A DNA stretch of 56,591 nucleotides from Phycisphaeraceae bacterium (GCA_029260655.1 JAJDCU010000027.1:1-56591), one strand, 5' to 3'. Counted from the stretch's first letter, positions 1 through 8,903 are shown. Numbers and translations: made by a program. The notes: a model not told the origin generated them from the letters alone.

Positions 1-141
1 TTCAGCATGATCAAGCGAAACCTCGGCCACGCCGTCACCGGACGCTCTCATCACGCCCGCAACCGCGATATCCTCCTGCACTGCCTGACCCACAACGTCA
101 TGATACTCAGGCGGCAATGCGGAGGTTTTCTACAGAGCAGG
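1..141 (+). mobile_element. Insertion-sequence 3' end, left copy (partial)
   Basis: These 141 bases are identical to the reverse complement of 56451-56591, and identity stops sharply after the shared tail ending GAGCAGG. The encoded peptide (FSMIKRNLGHAVTGRS at its start) matches the C-terminus of DDE transposases of the IS4/IS5 type. The sharp end of identity marks the IS terminus. The contig starts inside the element, so the rest of the IS is missing. Family assignment is inference from the peptide. Confidence 0.8.
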
Positions 142-168
142 ATAAGCCCCTTATTGACGGCTTATTGA
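1..168 (+). CDS. DDE transposase, C-terminal fragment (contig edge)
   Basis: The frame is open from the first base and reads into an IS4/IS5-type transposase C-terminus. The motif following the catalytic Glu region in such enzymes (FSMIKRNLG...HHARNRDILLHCLTHN) is visible. No stop codon occurs before the IS end at 141, so the frame runs about nine codons into flanking DNA and stops at TGA 166-168. The 5' part is missing because the contig starts inside the gene. It is not functional as seen here. Confidence 0.65.
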   Translation, partial: FSMIKRNLGHAVTGRSHHARNRDILLHCLTHNVMILRRQCGGFLQSRISPLLTAY

Positions 169-264
169 CGGTTCCCACTCTCCGTGTCTCATCGCCTCCG
201 CGCCCTCCGTGATTGGCTTCACGTCTTCCCAATCTGTGTTATCTGCGTAGCCGTGGTACACGTA
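142..264. repeat. Intergenic stretch with low-complexity repeat phrases
   Basis: Next to the IS end there is an 11-base direct duplication (CTTATTGACGG twice, about 151-172). It is followed by phrases such as CTCCGCGCCCTCCGTG and ATCTGTGTTATCTGCGTAG. Similar phrases (ATCTGCGCAATCTGCGGA, CTTCGCGTCTTCGTGG) occur in the other terminal intergenic region near 55983-56035. I see no gene here. This looks like a dispersed non-coding repeat family. Confidence 0.45.
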
Positions 265-295
265 CAAAAAAAACCCACGCCATCCCTGGCGTGGG
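265..295 (-). terminator. Rho-independent terminator of the bc-complex operon
   Basis: A perfect 9-bp stem (CCCACGCCA / TGGCGTGGG, 274-282 with 287-295) closes a TCCC loop. On the minus strand it is followed by a run of about nine T. It lies about 50 bases downstream of the P460-like gene and ends that minus-strand operon. Confidence 0.9.
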
Positions 296-342
296 CCTAA
301 GTTCTCACGGCCTAAGCCGCGGAAAGAATCGTTAGCGGTTGA

Positions 343-897
343 TTACTCGGTATCGTTTGAGAACAGGTAATCGTCGCCGCCGGCGTTGGCGTGGCAGGCG
401 ATGCAGCCCTTGGGCATGCCCTTGGCGACGCGGCCGGCCAGCTTCATGTCCATCGGGTTTTTCAGGACTTCGCCGGCGGGGTTGAACTTGACCCAGAACC
501 AGTTGGCGTTGTCGTCGTCGTAGCCATCCTCGCGCTGGAGCATGATGGTGACGGCCTTGAGCCATTCGTCGGGGTATTGCGTGGCGACCTCCTCAGAGAC
601 GCCGCGGCCGCCGAAGTTTTCCTTGATGATGATCGGGTGTGCTTCGCCGTCGACCGTGATGAAGGTCGAGAACAGCCGGACAAAGGCGCCGTGGGGGCTT
701 TGGCCCTTGTAGACCGGGGTCTGCAGCTTCCAGTCACGGTAGCCGTCCATCGCTTCCCACACCTTCGCGGCGTAGGCGACATCATCCTCACCGCCGAACG
801 GCTGCTCCATCTCGGCGTCCTGGGCCTGCATCGGCAGCGACACCGCCACGATCAAGCCGACCGCTATCACCAACATCGGGGTCCATCTTGTCAACAT
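343..897 (-). CDS. Cytochrome P460-like c-type haem protein, exported
   Basis: This 184-residue protein has an N-terminal hydrophobic signal segment ending near MQAQ, and a single C-terminal haem-c motif CIACH at about residues 165-169. The middle carries features of the cytochrome P460 family: a PHG motif, an IIIKEN strand, a GYD...NWFWVKF block and a terminal DYLF after the haem motif. Family members bind an unusual cross-linked haem in the periplasm and act on hydroxylamine or NO in some bacteria; activity here is unknown. The start is ATG 897, with AGGAG about 7 bases upstream. An in-frame TTG at 915 would overlap the upstream gene. It is the last gene of the Rieske / cytochrome b operon, so it probably exchanges electrons with that complex. 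Confidence 0.8.
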   Translation of the reverse strand: MLTRWTPMLVIAVGLIVAVSLPMQAQDAEMEQPFGGEDDVAYAAKVWEAMDGYRDWKLQTPVYKGQSPHGAFVRLFSTFITVDGEAHPIIIKENFGGRGVSEEVATQYPDEWLKAVTIMLQREDGYDDDNANWFWVKFNPAGEVLKNPMDMKLAGRVAKGMPKGCIACHANAGGDDYLFSNDTE

Positions 898-907
898 GTT
901 CGATCTC

Positions 908-2272
908 CTATTCAAGGGTTAAAAGGTAAGTCACAAGTGCGTCGAGTTCGTCCTCCGTGCCCTCGAACGCGGGCATGTCGGTATCGGGTTTGAAGTTTCG
1001 CGGGTTACGGACCCATGCGGGGATGAAGTCCTCGCGAAGCCGGGTGGAAACGTGGGTCAGGTCCGGGGCCTTGGAGCCGCCCACGCCATTGATCGAGTGG
1101 CACTGGTTGCACTTCTTCTCATCAAACAAGAGCCTGCCGTGCTCGATCGGGGTCAACCCGTCGGCCTCAACCGAATCTTGCCCGTGGGTCTTGGGCGCGG
1201 TGAGGATGCCTTGAGCGGTTAGGCCAACGATTCCCACGATGATTAGCGCCCCGGCGACAACCCAGAACTTGCGCTTCTTCCAGTGCCTGTCCGGTCCGCG
1301 GTCCAGGAAAGGCAAGGTCATCAGCACGGCCAGCAAGAGGTTTGGCAGGACGAACGTGCCAACGACCTGAATGCTGCCGGGGAGCATCTTGAGTATTTCG
1401 TAGTGAGAGAGGAAATACCATTCGGGCCTGGGAACAAAGTTTCCTGCGGCGGGGTTGGCCGGGCCGGTGTCGTGTGTCTTGACCAGCGCCGCAACCGCAC
1501 ACAGCAGCAGCGCGCCGGCGGCGGCGACCAGCACGTCCTTAACCGCCTGGCTTGGGTAGAACGTCTTGATCGGCTCGGGGGTCGAACCGTCCGATGGGCC
1601 GGACGACCCGGTCTTTTGGAGGATCGAAAGGTGCAGTCCGATCAGGCCAAACAGCACCAGCGGCAGGACCGTGACGTGCAGGATGTAGAACCTGGACAAG
1701 GTGGCCGGTCCGATGTCGCCGTACCCGCCGGTAAGCAATTGACCGACCAGGTCGCCTGCGCCGGGCGCGCTCGAGGCGATGCTGATGCCGACGACGGTCG
1801 CCCAGTAGCCGCGCTGATCGTAGGGCAGCAGTTGCCCGGTGAAAGCAAACAAGGTCAGCAGCACGCCCAGCATCAGCCCGGTGATCCACAACAGCTCGCG
1901 CGGCTTCTTGTACGAGCCCAGGAAGAACGAGCGAAGCAGGTGCAGGAAGACGGTGACGATGATGAACCCCGCGCCGTAGCGGTGGAGGTTGGTCAGGAAC
2001 CGGCCGAGCAGCAACTCTTCGCGGATGTAGGTGTAGCTCTGGTGGGCCGAGTCGACCGACGGGCTGTAGTAGAACCCAAGGAGCACACCGGTGAGGACCT
2101 GAAACAGCAGATATACCAGCAGGAGACTGCCGAGGGTGTGCAGCCACCCGACGTTGCGCGGCAGGGGCTTATTCAAAAATGTAAGCGCCTGATCGGGCCC
2201 GGCCCATCGCGGGGTGACCCATGCCCACCCCGCCTGTGCGAGTTTGCCAAGCTTGCCGCCCAGCCCGCTCAT
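908..2272 (-). CDS. Cytochrome b/c fusion subunit of a bc-type quinol oxidoreductase
   Basis: The 454-residue protein joins a full cytochrome b to a C-terminal cytochrome c domain. The four b-haem ligands are visible as His97/His111 and His199/His214; 14 residues separate the second pair, the spacing usual for b6f-type proteins. The quinol-site motif PEWYF is at 283-287. After the last membrane helix (about 336-355) a soluble domain carries CNQCH at 388-392. The protein passes electrons from quinol through two b haems and receives Rieske electrons on its own c haem. Its start overlaps the Rieske stop by 4 bases (ATGA), so translation is probably coupled. It lies 10 bases before the P460-like gene. 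Confidence 0.93.
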   Translation of the reverse strand: MSGLGGKLGKLAQAGWAWVTPRWAGPDQALTFLNKPLPRNVGWLHTLGSLLLVYLLFQVLTGVLLGFYYSPSVDSAHQSYTYIREELLLGRFLTNLHRYGAGFIIVTVFLHLLRSFFLGSYKKPRELLWITGLMLGVLLTLFAFTGQLLPYDQRGYWATVVGISIASSAPGAGDLVGQLLTGGYGDIGPATLSRFYILHVTVLPLVLFGLIGLHLSILQKTGSSGPSDGSTPEPIKTFYPSQAVKDVLVAAAGALLLCAVAALVKTHDTGPANPAAGNFVPRPEWYFLSHYEILKMLPGSIQVVGTFVLPNLLLAVLMTLPFLDRGPDRHWKKRKFWVVAGALIIVGIVGLTAQGILTAPKTHGQDSVEADGLTPIEHGRLLFDEKKCNQCHSINGVGGSKAPDLTHVSTRLREDFIPAWVRNPRNFKPDTDMPAFEGTEDELDALVTYLLTLE

Positions 2273-2898
2273 ACCGTTGCTCCCCCGCCATCGGCGCTGT
2301 TCGCGGAACCGCCGCCGGCCTCGGGCAGGCGGACAAAGCAGTCGTCGCCCTCGATCTTGACTTCCAGTTGGGTCAAAGCCCGCGGGGGCGGGCCGGAGAC
2401 GACTTCGCCCTGATCGTCATACGTCCCGCCGTGGCAGGGGCACTTGAATTGGCCCGCGTCACGGCTCCACTTCACCGAACAACCCAGATGGCTGCACGTC
2501 GACAATAGCGCCAGCGGGGTCTCGGGCTTGCCTTGTTGATCGACCCGGTCCTTGATGTAGATATCCACCGGGACCCGCTTGCTGACCCAGGCATGCTCGT
2601 GAGCGACCTGGACGATGTGCCGTTGGAACGTCTCAACGTTCAGGACATCGGTGTCGTCGACCCGGCCGAGCCTGATCCACGGGTGATCGGTTTTTCGGCC
2701 AATGGCGTTGGACAAGAACCCCGCCGCCAGCCCCATCGACCCAAGCATCAACGTCCCGGCGCCGGCCAGGATCAACGCCAGCGCCGACCGCCGACCCGGA
2801 TCGGCCAAACCGCCGCCACAGGCACAACCGCCATCATCATGAGACTTCGATGTCATCAGCCAGATGTGCTCCCGGCCTGTTGTGAAAAGATCGATCAC
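2269..2898 (-). CDS. Rieske iron-sulfur protein of the bc-type complex
   Basis: This 209-residue protein has an N-terminal membrane anchor (about residues 38-60, preceded by a GRRS twin arginine that suggests Tat export). The Rieske cluster site is CSHLGC at 135-140 and CPCHGG at 153-158: ligands Cys135, His137, Cys153 and His156, with Cys140-Cys155 as the likely disulfide. It is the first gene of the minus-strand operon with the cytochrome b/c fusion and the P460-like cytochrome. The start is uncertain: GTG 2898 gives the full frame but no clear ribosome site, and ATG 2856 follows a GGGAG placed rather far away. The N-terminus is Cys/Gly-rich (GGCACGGG). Confidence 0.92.
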   Translation of the reverse strand: MIDLFTTGREHIWLMTSKSHDDGGCACGGGLADPGRRSALALILAGAGTLMLGSMGLAAGFLSNAIGRKTDHPWIRLGRVDDTDVLNVETFQRHIVQVAHEHAWVSKRVPVDIYIKDRVDQQGKPETPLALLSTCSHLGCSVKWSRDAGQFKCPCHGGTYDDQGEVVSGPPPRALTQLEVKIEGDDCFVRLPEAGGGSANSADGGGATV

Positions 2899-3388
2899 CT
2901 GTCACGTTGAGCCATCACCGGTTGGCACGGGGGAGGAAAGACCCACCGCTTGGCCGGGATGTCGTCCACAAGCACGATAACCACGGGTTTCGCAGCTTTA
3001 TTTCCTCAATCCCGCATTTCGCCCATCTCCACCTTCCGAGGAGACCGGCCGAAGGGGTGTCCGAGAACCGCCCACCGGCCGAGCGGTCAGAGAAACGCTG
3101 GATCGCACCCCAAGCCTGACCGAAAATAGACTTGACGGCAGGCCGGGAATCGCTATTCTTTCCTGACTCCGCGCTTATAATCCAAGCTGGGGACCTCGGA
3201 TCCCGTAGATGGCGCCCCGGTCGAGGGTGCCGGGTGCGGGTCGGAGCCGATCGAACGCGATCGGATACCGGCCGGCCACAGCGGCCCAGGACTGTTTTTA
3301 CTCAATGGCTAAGTCTGACGCCGCCCGGCCAAGGCCCGGCTCGGTGAAGACCCAACAGACCGTACCGACAGACAGAAGGTAAAGCATC
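2899..3388. other. Divergent intergenic region between Rieske operon and fusA
   Basis: No convincing gene is present in these 490 bases; the short open frames lack ribosome sites. The region must hold promoters for both directions. On the plus strand it contains the TTGACG/TATTCT pair and a separate TATAAT listed separately. The stretch 3190-3388 is GC-rich and would be a long fusA leader. Confidence 0.5.
3132..3159 (+). promoter_or_regulatory. Candidate sigma-70 promoter for fusA
   Basis: TTGACG (3132-3137) and TATTCT (3154-3159) are separated by 16 bases. This would give a leader of about 220 bases before fusA. A perfect TATAAT hexamer lies at 3176-3181 but has no good -35 box. Assignment is by consensus only. 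Confidence 0.45.
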
Positions 3389-5533
3389 ATGACGACCGCG
3401 ACAGCAACCAAGGACGGCAAGACCGACAGGCTCGCCTTCACACGCAACTTCGGGATCTGCGCCCACATCGACGCCGGCAAGACCACCGTCACCGAGCGCA
3501 TCCTCTACTACACCGGCAAGAGCTACAAGATCGGTGAGGTCCACGAGGGCACCGCCACCATGGACTTCCTCGAAGACGAGCAGCAGCGCGGCATCACCAT
3601 CCAGTCCGCCGCCACCACCTGCCCGTGGACCCACGCCGGCAAAGACTACACCCTGAACCTGATCGACACCCCAGGCCACGTCGACTTCACCATGGAGGTC
3701 GAGCGCTCGATGCGTGTGCTCGACGGGGCCGTGGTCGTGTTCGACGGCAAGGAAGGCGTCGAGGCCCAGTCCGAAACCGTCTGGCGTCAGGCCGACCGCT
3801 ACGAAGTCCCCCGCCTGTGTTTCATCAACAAGATGGATAAGCTCGGCGCCGACTTCGAGTACAGCTTCAAGACCGTCAAGGACCGCCTGGGCGCTCCGGC
3901 CATCGCCGTGCAGATCCCCATCGGCGCGGGCAACGAGTTCGAGGGCGTCATCGACCTGTTGACCATGAAGGCCTACTACTTCTCCAAGGAAGACATGGGC
4001 TCGAAGGTCGAGGAAAGGGACATCCCCGACGACTACAAGGAGATGGCGGAGCTTTGGCATCACGCCCTGGTCGAGCGCGCCGCCGAGCTGGACGACGACC
4101 TGACCGAGAAGTTTCTTAACGACGACGACCTGACCCCCGACGAGATCCGTGCCGCTCTGCGAAAGGGCACGATCGATCGGCGGGTCCACCCGACCTACTG
4201 CGGCGCGGCGCTTCAGAACATCGGCGTGCAACGTCTGATCGACGGCGTCATCGACTACCTGCCCAACCCCACCGAGGTCCCCGAGGTCCAGGGCACCGAC
4301 GTCAAGGACGCGACCAAGAAAATCACACGCCCGCACAGCGAGGACGCCCCGTTCTCCGGGCTGGTCTTCAAGATCGTCAACGACGCCCACGGCGACCTGA
4401 CCTACGTACGGATCTACTCCGGCATCCTCGAAAAGGGCACACGGGTGCTCAACTCCAACAACGGCCGACGCGAGATCATCAGCCGGATCTTCGAGATGCA
4501 CGCCAAGGACCGCCAGGCACGCGACAACGCCAAGGCCGGTGAGATCGTCGCCATCGTCGGATTGAAGAACTCGATCACCGGCGAAACACTCTGTGCACAA
4601 GACAAACCGATCGTCCTGGAGCGCATGGACTTCCCCGACCCCGTCATCTCCATGAGCATCGAGCCTGCCACCAGCGCCGACAAGGAAAAACTCGGCAACG
4701 CGCTGGTCACCATCCGCCGGGAGGACCCCAGCTTCCAGAGCCACTACGACGATGAGACCGGTCAAACCATCATCGCCGGCATGGGCGAGTTGCACCTGGA
4801 CATCATCAAGACCAAGCTGGTCCGCGACATGAAGGTCGGCGTTAACGTCGGCACGCCTCGCGTCGCCTACAAAGAGTCGATCAGCAAATCCGCAGAAGCC
4901 CGCGGGATCCACAAGAAGCAGACCGGCGGCCGCGGCCAGTTCGCCGACTGTACGATCAGCGTCGAACCGATCACCGCCGAGCAGGCAGCTGAGCAGGAGC
5001 TGGATTACAAGGACGGCGTCGCGTTCGAGAACAAGATCGCCGGCGGTGCGATCCCCAAGGAGTACATCCCCTCGGTCGGCGCAGGTGCCCGATCGACCGC
5101 CAAGAGCGGCGTCCTCGCGGGCTACCCCCTGCTTGGCGTCAAGGTCACCCTCCTGGACGGCAAGTTCCACGACGTCGACTCCTCCCAGATCGCCTTCGAG
5201 CAGGCCGGCACACTGGCCTTTAAGGAAGCGACCCGAAAGGCCGGCCTGGAACTGCTTGAGCCGATCATGAAGGTCGTCATCACCACACCCGACGAGTTCC
5301 TGGGCAACGTCACCGGCGACCTGAACCGGCGACGCGCCATCATCAACGAGACCGAACAGCGCGGCGTCACCCGCGTCGTCACCGCCGAGGCCCCGCTCTC
5401 CGAGATGTTCGGCTACTCCAACACCCTTCGCGGCATGAGCCAGGGCCGAGCCAGCTACGCCATGGAACCCTTCACCTACCGCCCCGTCCCCGGCAACATC
5501 GCCAAGGAAATCCTCGAGGGCGCGCAGAAGTAA
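3389..5533 (+). CDS. fusA: Translation elongation factor G
   Basis: At 714 residues this is a full-length EF-G, the GTPase that moves tRNAs and mRNA through the ribosome. The GTP-binding motifs are all present: AHIDAGKTT (about 25-33), DTPGH, and NKMD. The switch I region ([11 protein letters not shown]) and the domain IV tip region (GGRGQFAD...) are intact. The ATG at 3389 follows AGAAGG with suitable spacing. The gene stands alone: rpsL, rpsG and tuf are not beside it, and rpoBC lies 21 kb away on the other strand. A strong terminator follows at 5602-5630, so it is probably a single-gene transcript. Confidence 0.97.
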   Translation: MTTATATKDGKTDRLAFTRNFGICAHIDAGKTTVTERILYYTGKSYKIGEVHEGTATMDFLEDEQQRGITIQSAATTCPWTHAGKDYTLNLIDTPGHVDFTMEVERSMRVLDGAVVVFDGKEGVEAQSETVWRQADRYEVPRLCFINKMDKLGADFEYSFKTVKDRLGAPAIAVQIPIGAGNEFEGVIDLLTMKAYYFSKEDMGSKVEERDIPDDYKEMAELWHHALVERAAELDDDLTEKFLNDDDLTPDEIRAALRKGTIDRRVHPTYCGAALQNIGVQRLIDGVIDYLPNPTEVPEVQGTDVKDATKKITRPHSEDAPFSGLVFKIVNDAHGDLTYVRIYSGILEKGTRVLNSNNGRREIISRIFEMHAKDRQARDNAKAGEIVAIVGLKNSITGETLCAQDKPIVLERMDFPDPVISMSIEPATSADKEKLGNALVTIRREDPSFQSHYDDETGQTIIAGMGELHLDIIKTKLVRDMKVGVNVGTPRVAYKESISKSAEARGIHKKQTGGRGQFADCTISVEPITAEQAAEQELDYKDGVAFENKIAGGAIPKEYIPSVGAGARSTAKSGVLAGYPLLGVKVTLLDGKFHDVDSSQIAFEQAGTLAFKEATRKAGLELLEPIMKVVITTPDEFLGNVTGDLNRRRAIINETEQRGVTRVVTAEAPLSEMFGYSNTLRGMSQGRASYAMEPFTYRPVPGNIAKEILEGAQK

Positions 5534-5601
5534 GACCGCAAGCCCTCGGCCTCCGGGCCGTAGGACTTCAATATAGTTTCACAACTCAAAATTTCTCAAA
5601 A

Positions 5602-5630
5602 CCCCGCGGATCCTTCCGCGGGGTTTTTTT
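5602..5630 (+). terminator. Rho-independent terminator after fusA
   Basis: A 9-bp stem (CCCCGCGGA / TCCGCGGGG) with loop TCCT is followed by seven T. It sits 68 bases after the fusA stop codon. Confidence 0.92.
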
Positions 5631-5678
5631 ACGTATACTTTGCGAAGTTCACCCTGCCGAATGAATAAAGGAAGCATC

Positions 5679-6458
5679 ATGAGTCAGATACAATGGCTGA
5701 GCGTGTTCGTGTTATTGTTTGCCGTAAGTCATAGCACGGCCGAAGTCACAACCGAGCCCGTCCCCTACACGCACGACGGCGTCCAACTGCAAGGCTATCT
5801 CGCGATCCCCGATGGGGAAGTGCGTGGCGCGGTGCTGGTGGTGCATGAGTGGTGGGGGCACAACGAGTATGCGCAGATGCGGGCGCGGATGTTGGCGGAG
5901 CTTGGGTACGTTGCGTTCGCGGTGGACATGTACGGCAAGGGGAAGGTGACGGACAGCCCCGAGCAGGCCGGGCAGTGGGCCGGCGAGGTAACCAGTGATC
6001 GGGCGCTGTACCGGGCGCGGGCGACTGCGGGGCTTGAAGCGTTTAAAGCAACCGAGCATGTGACGGATGGCATGAAGATCGCGGCGATCGGGTACTGCTT
6101 CGGCGGGACCACCGTCACCGAACTCGCCTACTCGGGCGCGGACCTGGTCGGGGTCGTCGCGTTCCACGGCAACCCCAAGCCCCCCCTACCCGATGATCAG
6201 ATCACGGCTGCGATCCTGTTCTGCCACGGCGGGGCCGACCCGCTGGTACCGGACGACGCGATCAAGGCCGCGACCGCCGGGCTGGACGCAAAAAACGTGG
6301 ACTGGCAGTTGATCCGCTACGCCGGAGCCAAGCACGCATTCAGCAACCCCAAGGCCGACACCTACGGCCTGCCCCCGGTCGGTTACGACGAAAAGGCCGA
6401 CAAGCGATCATGGGCGCATATGCGGGTGTTCTTCGATGAAATCTTTACGGGCCCGTAA
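5679..6458 (+). CDS. Exported dienelactone hydrolase family protein
   Basis: From ATG 5679 the protein has 259 residues, with a signal peptide of about 21 (ending HSTA). It has an alpha/beta hydrolase fold with the dienelactone hydrolase triad: Cys140 in GYCFGG, Asp187 in GGADPLV and His219 in KHAF. A HEWWG motif (about 56-60) is typical of the family. Members hydrolyse lactones or esters; the substrate is unknown, and export suggests an extracytoplasmic compound. The start is chosen because AAGGA lies about 7 bases upstream and a signal peptide follows directly; an in-frame start at 5640 would bury it. A small membrane methyltransferase follows 4 bases later. Confidence 0.85.
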   Translation: MSQIQWLSVFVLLFAVSHSTAEVTTEPVPYTHDGVQLQGYLAIPDGEVRGAVLVVHEWWGHNEYAQMRARMLAELGYVAFAVDMYGKGKVTDSPEQAGQWAGEVTSDRALYRARATAGLEAFKATEHVTDGMKIAAIGYCFGGTTVTELAYSGADLVGVVAFHGNPKPPLPDDQITAAILFCHGGADPLVPDDAIKAATAGLDAKNVDWQLIRYAGAKHAFSNPKADTYGLPPVGYDEKADKRSWAHMRVFFDEIFTGP

Positions 6459-6462
6459 CGCC

Positions 6463-6903
6463 ATGCGCCCCCTGCCGCCTGTCTACTTCCTCGCCGCCCT
6501 GCTGATGATGGCCGGCCTGCACCGGGTCCTGCCCGGCGCGCACTGGCTTGAGCGGCCCTGGCGCTACTTGGGCTTGGTCCCCATCGCCGCAGGGTTCGTC
6601 GTGGTCCTCTACGCCGCCGGCCTGTTCCGAAAACACCGAACCGCTATCAAGCCGTTCAAGGAATCGTCCGCCCTGGTCACCACCGGCCCCTACCGCTTCA
6701 CGCGCAACCCGATGTACCTGAGTATGGTGCTGATTCTCCTGGGCGTCGCCGGCCTGTTGGGCACCGCCACCTGCCTGCTCGTCCCGCCCATCTTCGCCTG
6801 GCTGATCACGGTGCTGTTCATCCGCAAGGAAGAAGCCATGCTGACCGAGCGCTTCGGCGAAACCTACCTTGCCTACCAGAAGCGCGTGCGGCGTTGGGTC
6901 TAA
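6463..6903 (+). CDS. Isoprenylcysteine carboxyl methyltransferase-like membrane protein
   Basis: This protein of about 146 residues has four hydrophobic segments and the motif GPYRFTRNPMYLS in its middle, with a terminal ERFGETYLAYQKRVRRW block. Both are hallmarks of the ICMT/PEMT-like family of integral membrane methyltransferases. The bacterial substrate is unknown; some relatives modify lipids. ATG 6463 lies 4 bases after the hydrolase stop. An in-frame ATG at 6436 inside the hydrolase gene would add nine residues. The close spacing suggests co-transcription with the hydrolase. Confidence 0.8.
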   Translation: MRPLPPVYFLAALLMMAGLHRVLPGAHWLERPWRYLGLVPIAAGFVVVLYAAGLFRKHRTAIKPFKESSALVTTGPYRFTRNPMYLSMVLILLGVAGLLGTATCLLVPPIFAWLITVLFIRKEEAMLTERFGETYLAYQKRVRRWV

Positions 6904-7116
6904 AAAAACACGCTTAGATCCGAGCCCCCCCGTTTAGCCTGGCCGTCCACGACCCGTCCCCCTACTTGCTCATAGAGCGAAACGATCGCATCGCCGCCAC
7001 ATCACACCAGCAAGAGTCGAACGGCCTCACAGACAGCCATAGACGATATCCGGGGCTTGGCCCTGAATACGAGTAATTATCCCAGAATTTATTTTTGATT
7101 AACGGGTACTTAGTGC
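6904..7116. other. AT-richer intergenic stretch upstream of the NxxGxxAF protein
   Basis: No gene is recognisable. A 64-codon frame on the minus strand has no ribosome site or family features. The sequence becomes AT-rich from about 7070 and leads into the promoter at 7117-7146. Confidence 0.5.
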
Positions 7117-7146
7117 TTGACATGCGGAGGAGAGATGACGCATAAT
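7117..7146 (+). promoter_or_regulatory. Promoter of the NxxGxxAF repeat gene
   Basis: A perfect TTGACA (7117-7122) is followed after 18 bases by CATAAT (7141-7146). Transcription would start near 7153, just before a strong hairpin, giving a leader of about 83 bases. Confidence 0.65.
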
Positions 7147-7161
7147 AGCGCTGCAAGATAT

Positions 7162-7204
7162 AGGTTTGGAAGTTCGGTGGTCACCCCCTGGCCACCTCAA
7201 ACCT
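7162..7204 (+). promoter_or_regulatory. Two-part hairpin at the 5' end of the leader
   Basis: The outer stem AGGTTTG / CAAACCT (7162-7168 with 7198-7204) encloses an 8-bp stem GGTGGTCA / TGGCCACC (7176-7183 with 7189-7196, one G-T pair) with a five-C loop. There is no T tract, so it is not a terminator. It would form within about 10 bases of the predicted transcript start, where it could protect the mRNA or regulate it. Confidence 0.55.
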
Positions 7205-7235
7205 GAATTAGAATTTAAATATAGGAGAGCAGGCC

Positions 7236-8903
7236 ATGACCGGGAAGATGCTCAAGACGTACGCTGTCAGTGTAGCCGTGGTGGGGCTGATCGCGCTGTC
7301 AAGTCTCGACGCTCAGGCCGAAGTCTCCTACAGAACCGTCGCGTTGACCGCAGACCCCGCGCCGGGGGCAGGACCGGGGGTGGTGTACAGCGGCACCGAA
7401 AGCCCCTCAACCTTAGCCTTTGGCGCCCCCGTGCTCAATGGGGCCGGGCAAACTGCGTTCGGCGGCTCCCTCACTGGCCCGGGCGTGGATGGCACGAACA
7501 ACAGCGGCATCTGGTCGGAAGGGTCGGGCTTACTTAGCCTAGTCGCCAGGACAGGCGACACCGCGCCGGGCACTGAGTTGGGGGTGGTGTATAGCGCAGT
7601 TGCTTCACCCGTGCTCAATGGGGCCGGACAGACCGCGTTCGAAGGCTCCCTCACTGGCCCGGGCGTGGATTCCACAAACATCAGCGGCATCTGGTCGGAG
7701 GGGACGGGCTCGCTGAGCCTGGTCGCGCGGGAAGGTGGCACCGCGCCGGGGGCAGGACCGGGGGTGGTGTACAGCGAACTGTTCTTCAATCCCATACTCA
7801 ACGGGGCCGGGCAGACCGCGTTCAGCGGCGCCCTCACTGGCCCGGGCGTGGATTCCACAAGCAACACCGGCGTCTGGTCGGAGGGGTCGGGCTCGCTTAG
7901 CCTGGTCGCGCAGGCAGGCGATGCCGCGCCCGGCATGGAAGCAGGGGTAGTGTTCGCCCAAACCGGGTCCAACCTCACGTTCAACGGAGCGGGGCAGACC
8001 GCGTTTGTGAGTGACCTCATCGGACCGGACGTGGATTTCTCTAACAACTTTAGTATCTGGTCGGAGGGCTCAGGTTCACTGAACTTGGTAGCGCGTCAGG
8101 GCGACGCCGCGCCGGGCACAGGGCCAGGGGTGGTATGGGACGGCTTTAATGGCCCCACGCTCAACGGGGCCGGGCAGATTGCGTTCCAAGGATTTGTACA
8201 AAGTACGGGCGTGGGAAGCACCGGCATCTGGTCTGAGGGGTCGGGTTTGCTGAGCCTGGTAGCGAGTGAGGGTGACGCCGCACCAGGAACGGGTCCGGGC
8301 GGGGTGTTCAGCACATTTGATGTACCCATAGTCATCAACGACGCGGGTCAAACCATGTTCCTCGGCCGCGTCTCCGGCTCGGGCGTGGACCCCACAAATA
8401 ACACCGGTATTTGGTCGGAGGGGTCGGGTTCGCTGAACTTGGTAGCGCGTGAGGGCGACGCCGCACCAGGAACGGGCCCGGGTGAAGTGTTCCGCGACTT
8501 TAATGCTATCACTCCCGTGCTCAACGGCGCGGGTCAGATCGCATTCCTAGGGTTCCTTACAGGCACGGACGTGGACGAGATGAATAACGGCGGAATCTGG
8601 GCGACCGATCCTAACGGCCTTCTCACGCTGATCGCACGCGAGGGTGACTTATTCGACGTCAACATCGATCCGCTTATCGACGACCTCCGCACGATTAAAT
8701 TCGTGATCATGTACACCGGCTTCCCTGGCTCTGGTGGTGAAGATGGTCGAGCCACCTCCTTCAACGACGCCGGTCAACTTGCGTTCAGGCTCTTCTTCAC
8801 AGACGGCAGCGAAGGTGTCTTCGTCGCGACAGTCCCCGAGCCGGGGATGGTGGCGGTGTTGGGCTTGGGGGTGCTGGCCTTGTTGCGACGACACGGCCGG
8901 TAA
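7236..8903 (+). CDS. PEP-CTERM protein with tandem NxxGxxAF repeats
   Basis: The 555-residue protein starts at ATG 7236 behind AGGAG (8-base spacing). It has a signal peptide ending near LDAQA. Residues about 30-470 are about seven repeats of 57-62 residues, each with WSEGSG, SLVAREGDAAPG, GVV, an NGAGQTAF motif and GPGVD. The C-terminus VPEPGMVAVLGLGVLALLRR is a PEP-CTERM signal: a recognition motif, one membrane helix and an arginine cluster, normally cleaved by exosortase. The repeat type matches the choice-of-anchor tandem repeat NxxGxxAF family. Seven similar units suggest a closed beta-propeller (inference). Function is unknown; the product is probably at the surface or released. Confidence 0.9.
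   Translation: MTGKMLKTYAVSVAVVGLIALSSLDAQAEVSYRTVALTADPAPGAGPGVVYSGTESPSTLAFGAPVLNGAGQTAFGGSLTGPGVDGTNNSGIWSEGSGLLSLVARTGDTAPGTELGVVYSAVASPVLNGAGQTAFEGSLTGPGVDSTNISGIWSEGTGSLSLVAREGGTAPGAGPGVVYSELFFNPILNGAGQTAFSGALTGPGVDSTSNTGVWSEGSGSLSLVAQAGDAAPGMEAGVVFAQTGSNLTFNGAGQTAFVSDLIGPDVDFSNNFSIWSEGSGSLNLVARQGDAAPGTGPGVVWDGFNGPTLNGAGQIAFQGFVQSTGVGSTGIWSEGSGLLSLVASEGDAAPGTGPGGVFSTFDVPIVINDAGQTMFLGRVSGSGVDPTNNTGIWSEGSGSLNLVAREGDAAPGTGPGEVFRDFNAITPVLNGAGQIAFLGFLTGTDVDEMNNGGIWATDPNGLLTLIAREGDLFDVNIDPLIDDLRTIKFVIMYTGFPGSGGEDGRATSFNDAGQLAFRLFFTDGSEGVFVATVPEPGMVAVLGLGVLALLRRHGR

Noticed and set aside
1283-2413. 376-codon open frame antisense to cytochrome b
   Set aside because: Gln/Arg/Asp-rich shadow of the cytochrome b/c and Rieske genes, with no start site.
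3302-5170. 622-codon open frame antisense to fusA
   Set aside because: It lies fully opposite EF-G, has no ribosome site, and its Asp/Val/Gly-rich composition is the usual mirror of a GC-rich gene.
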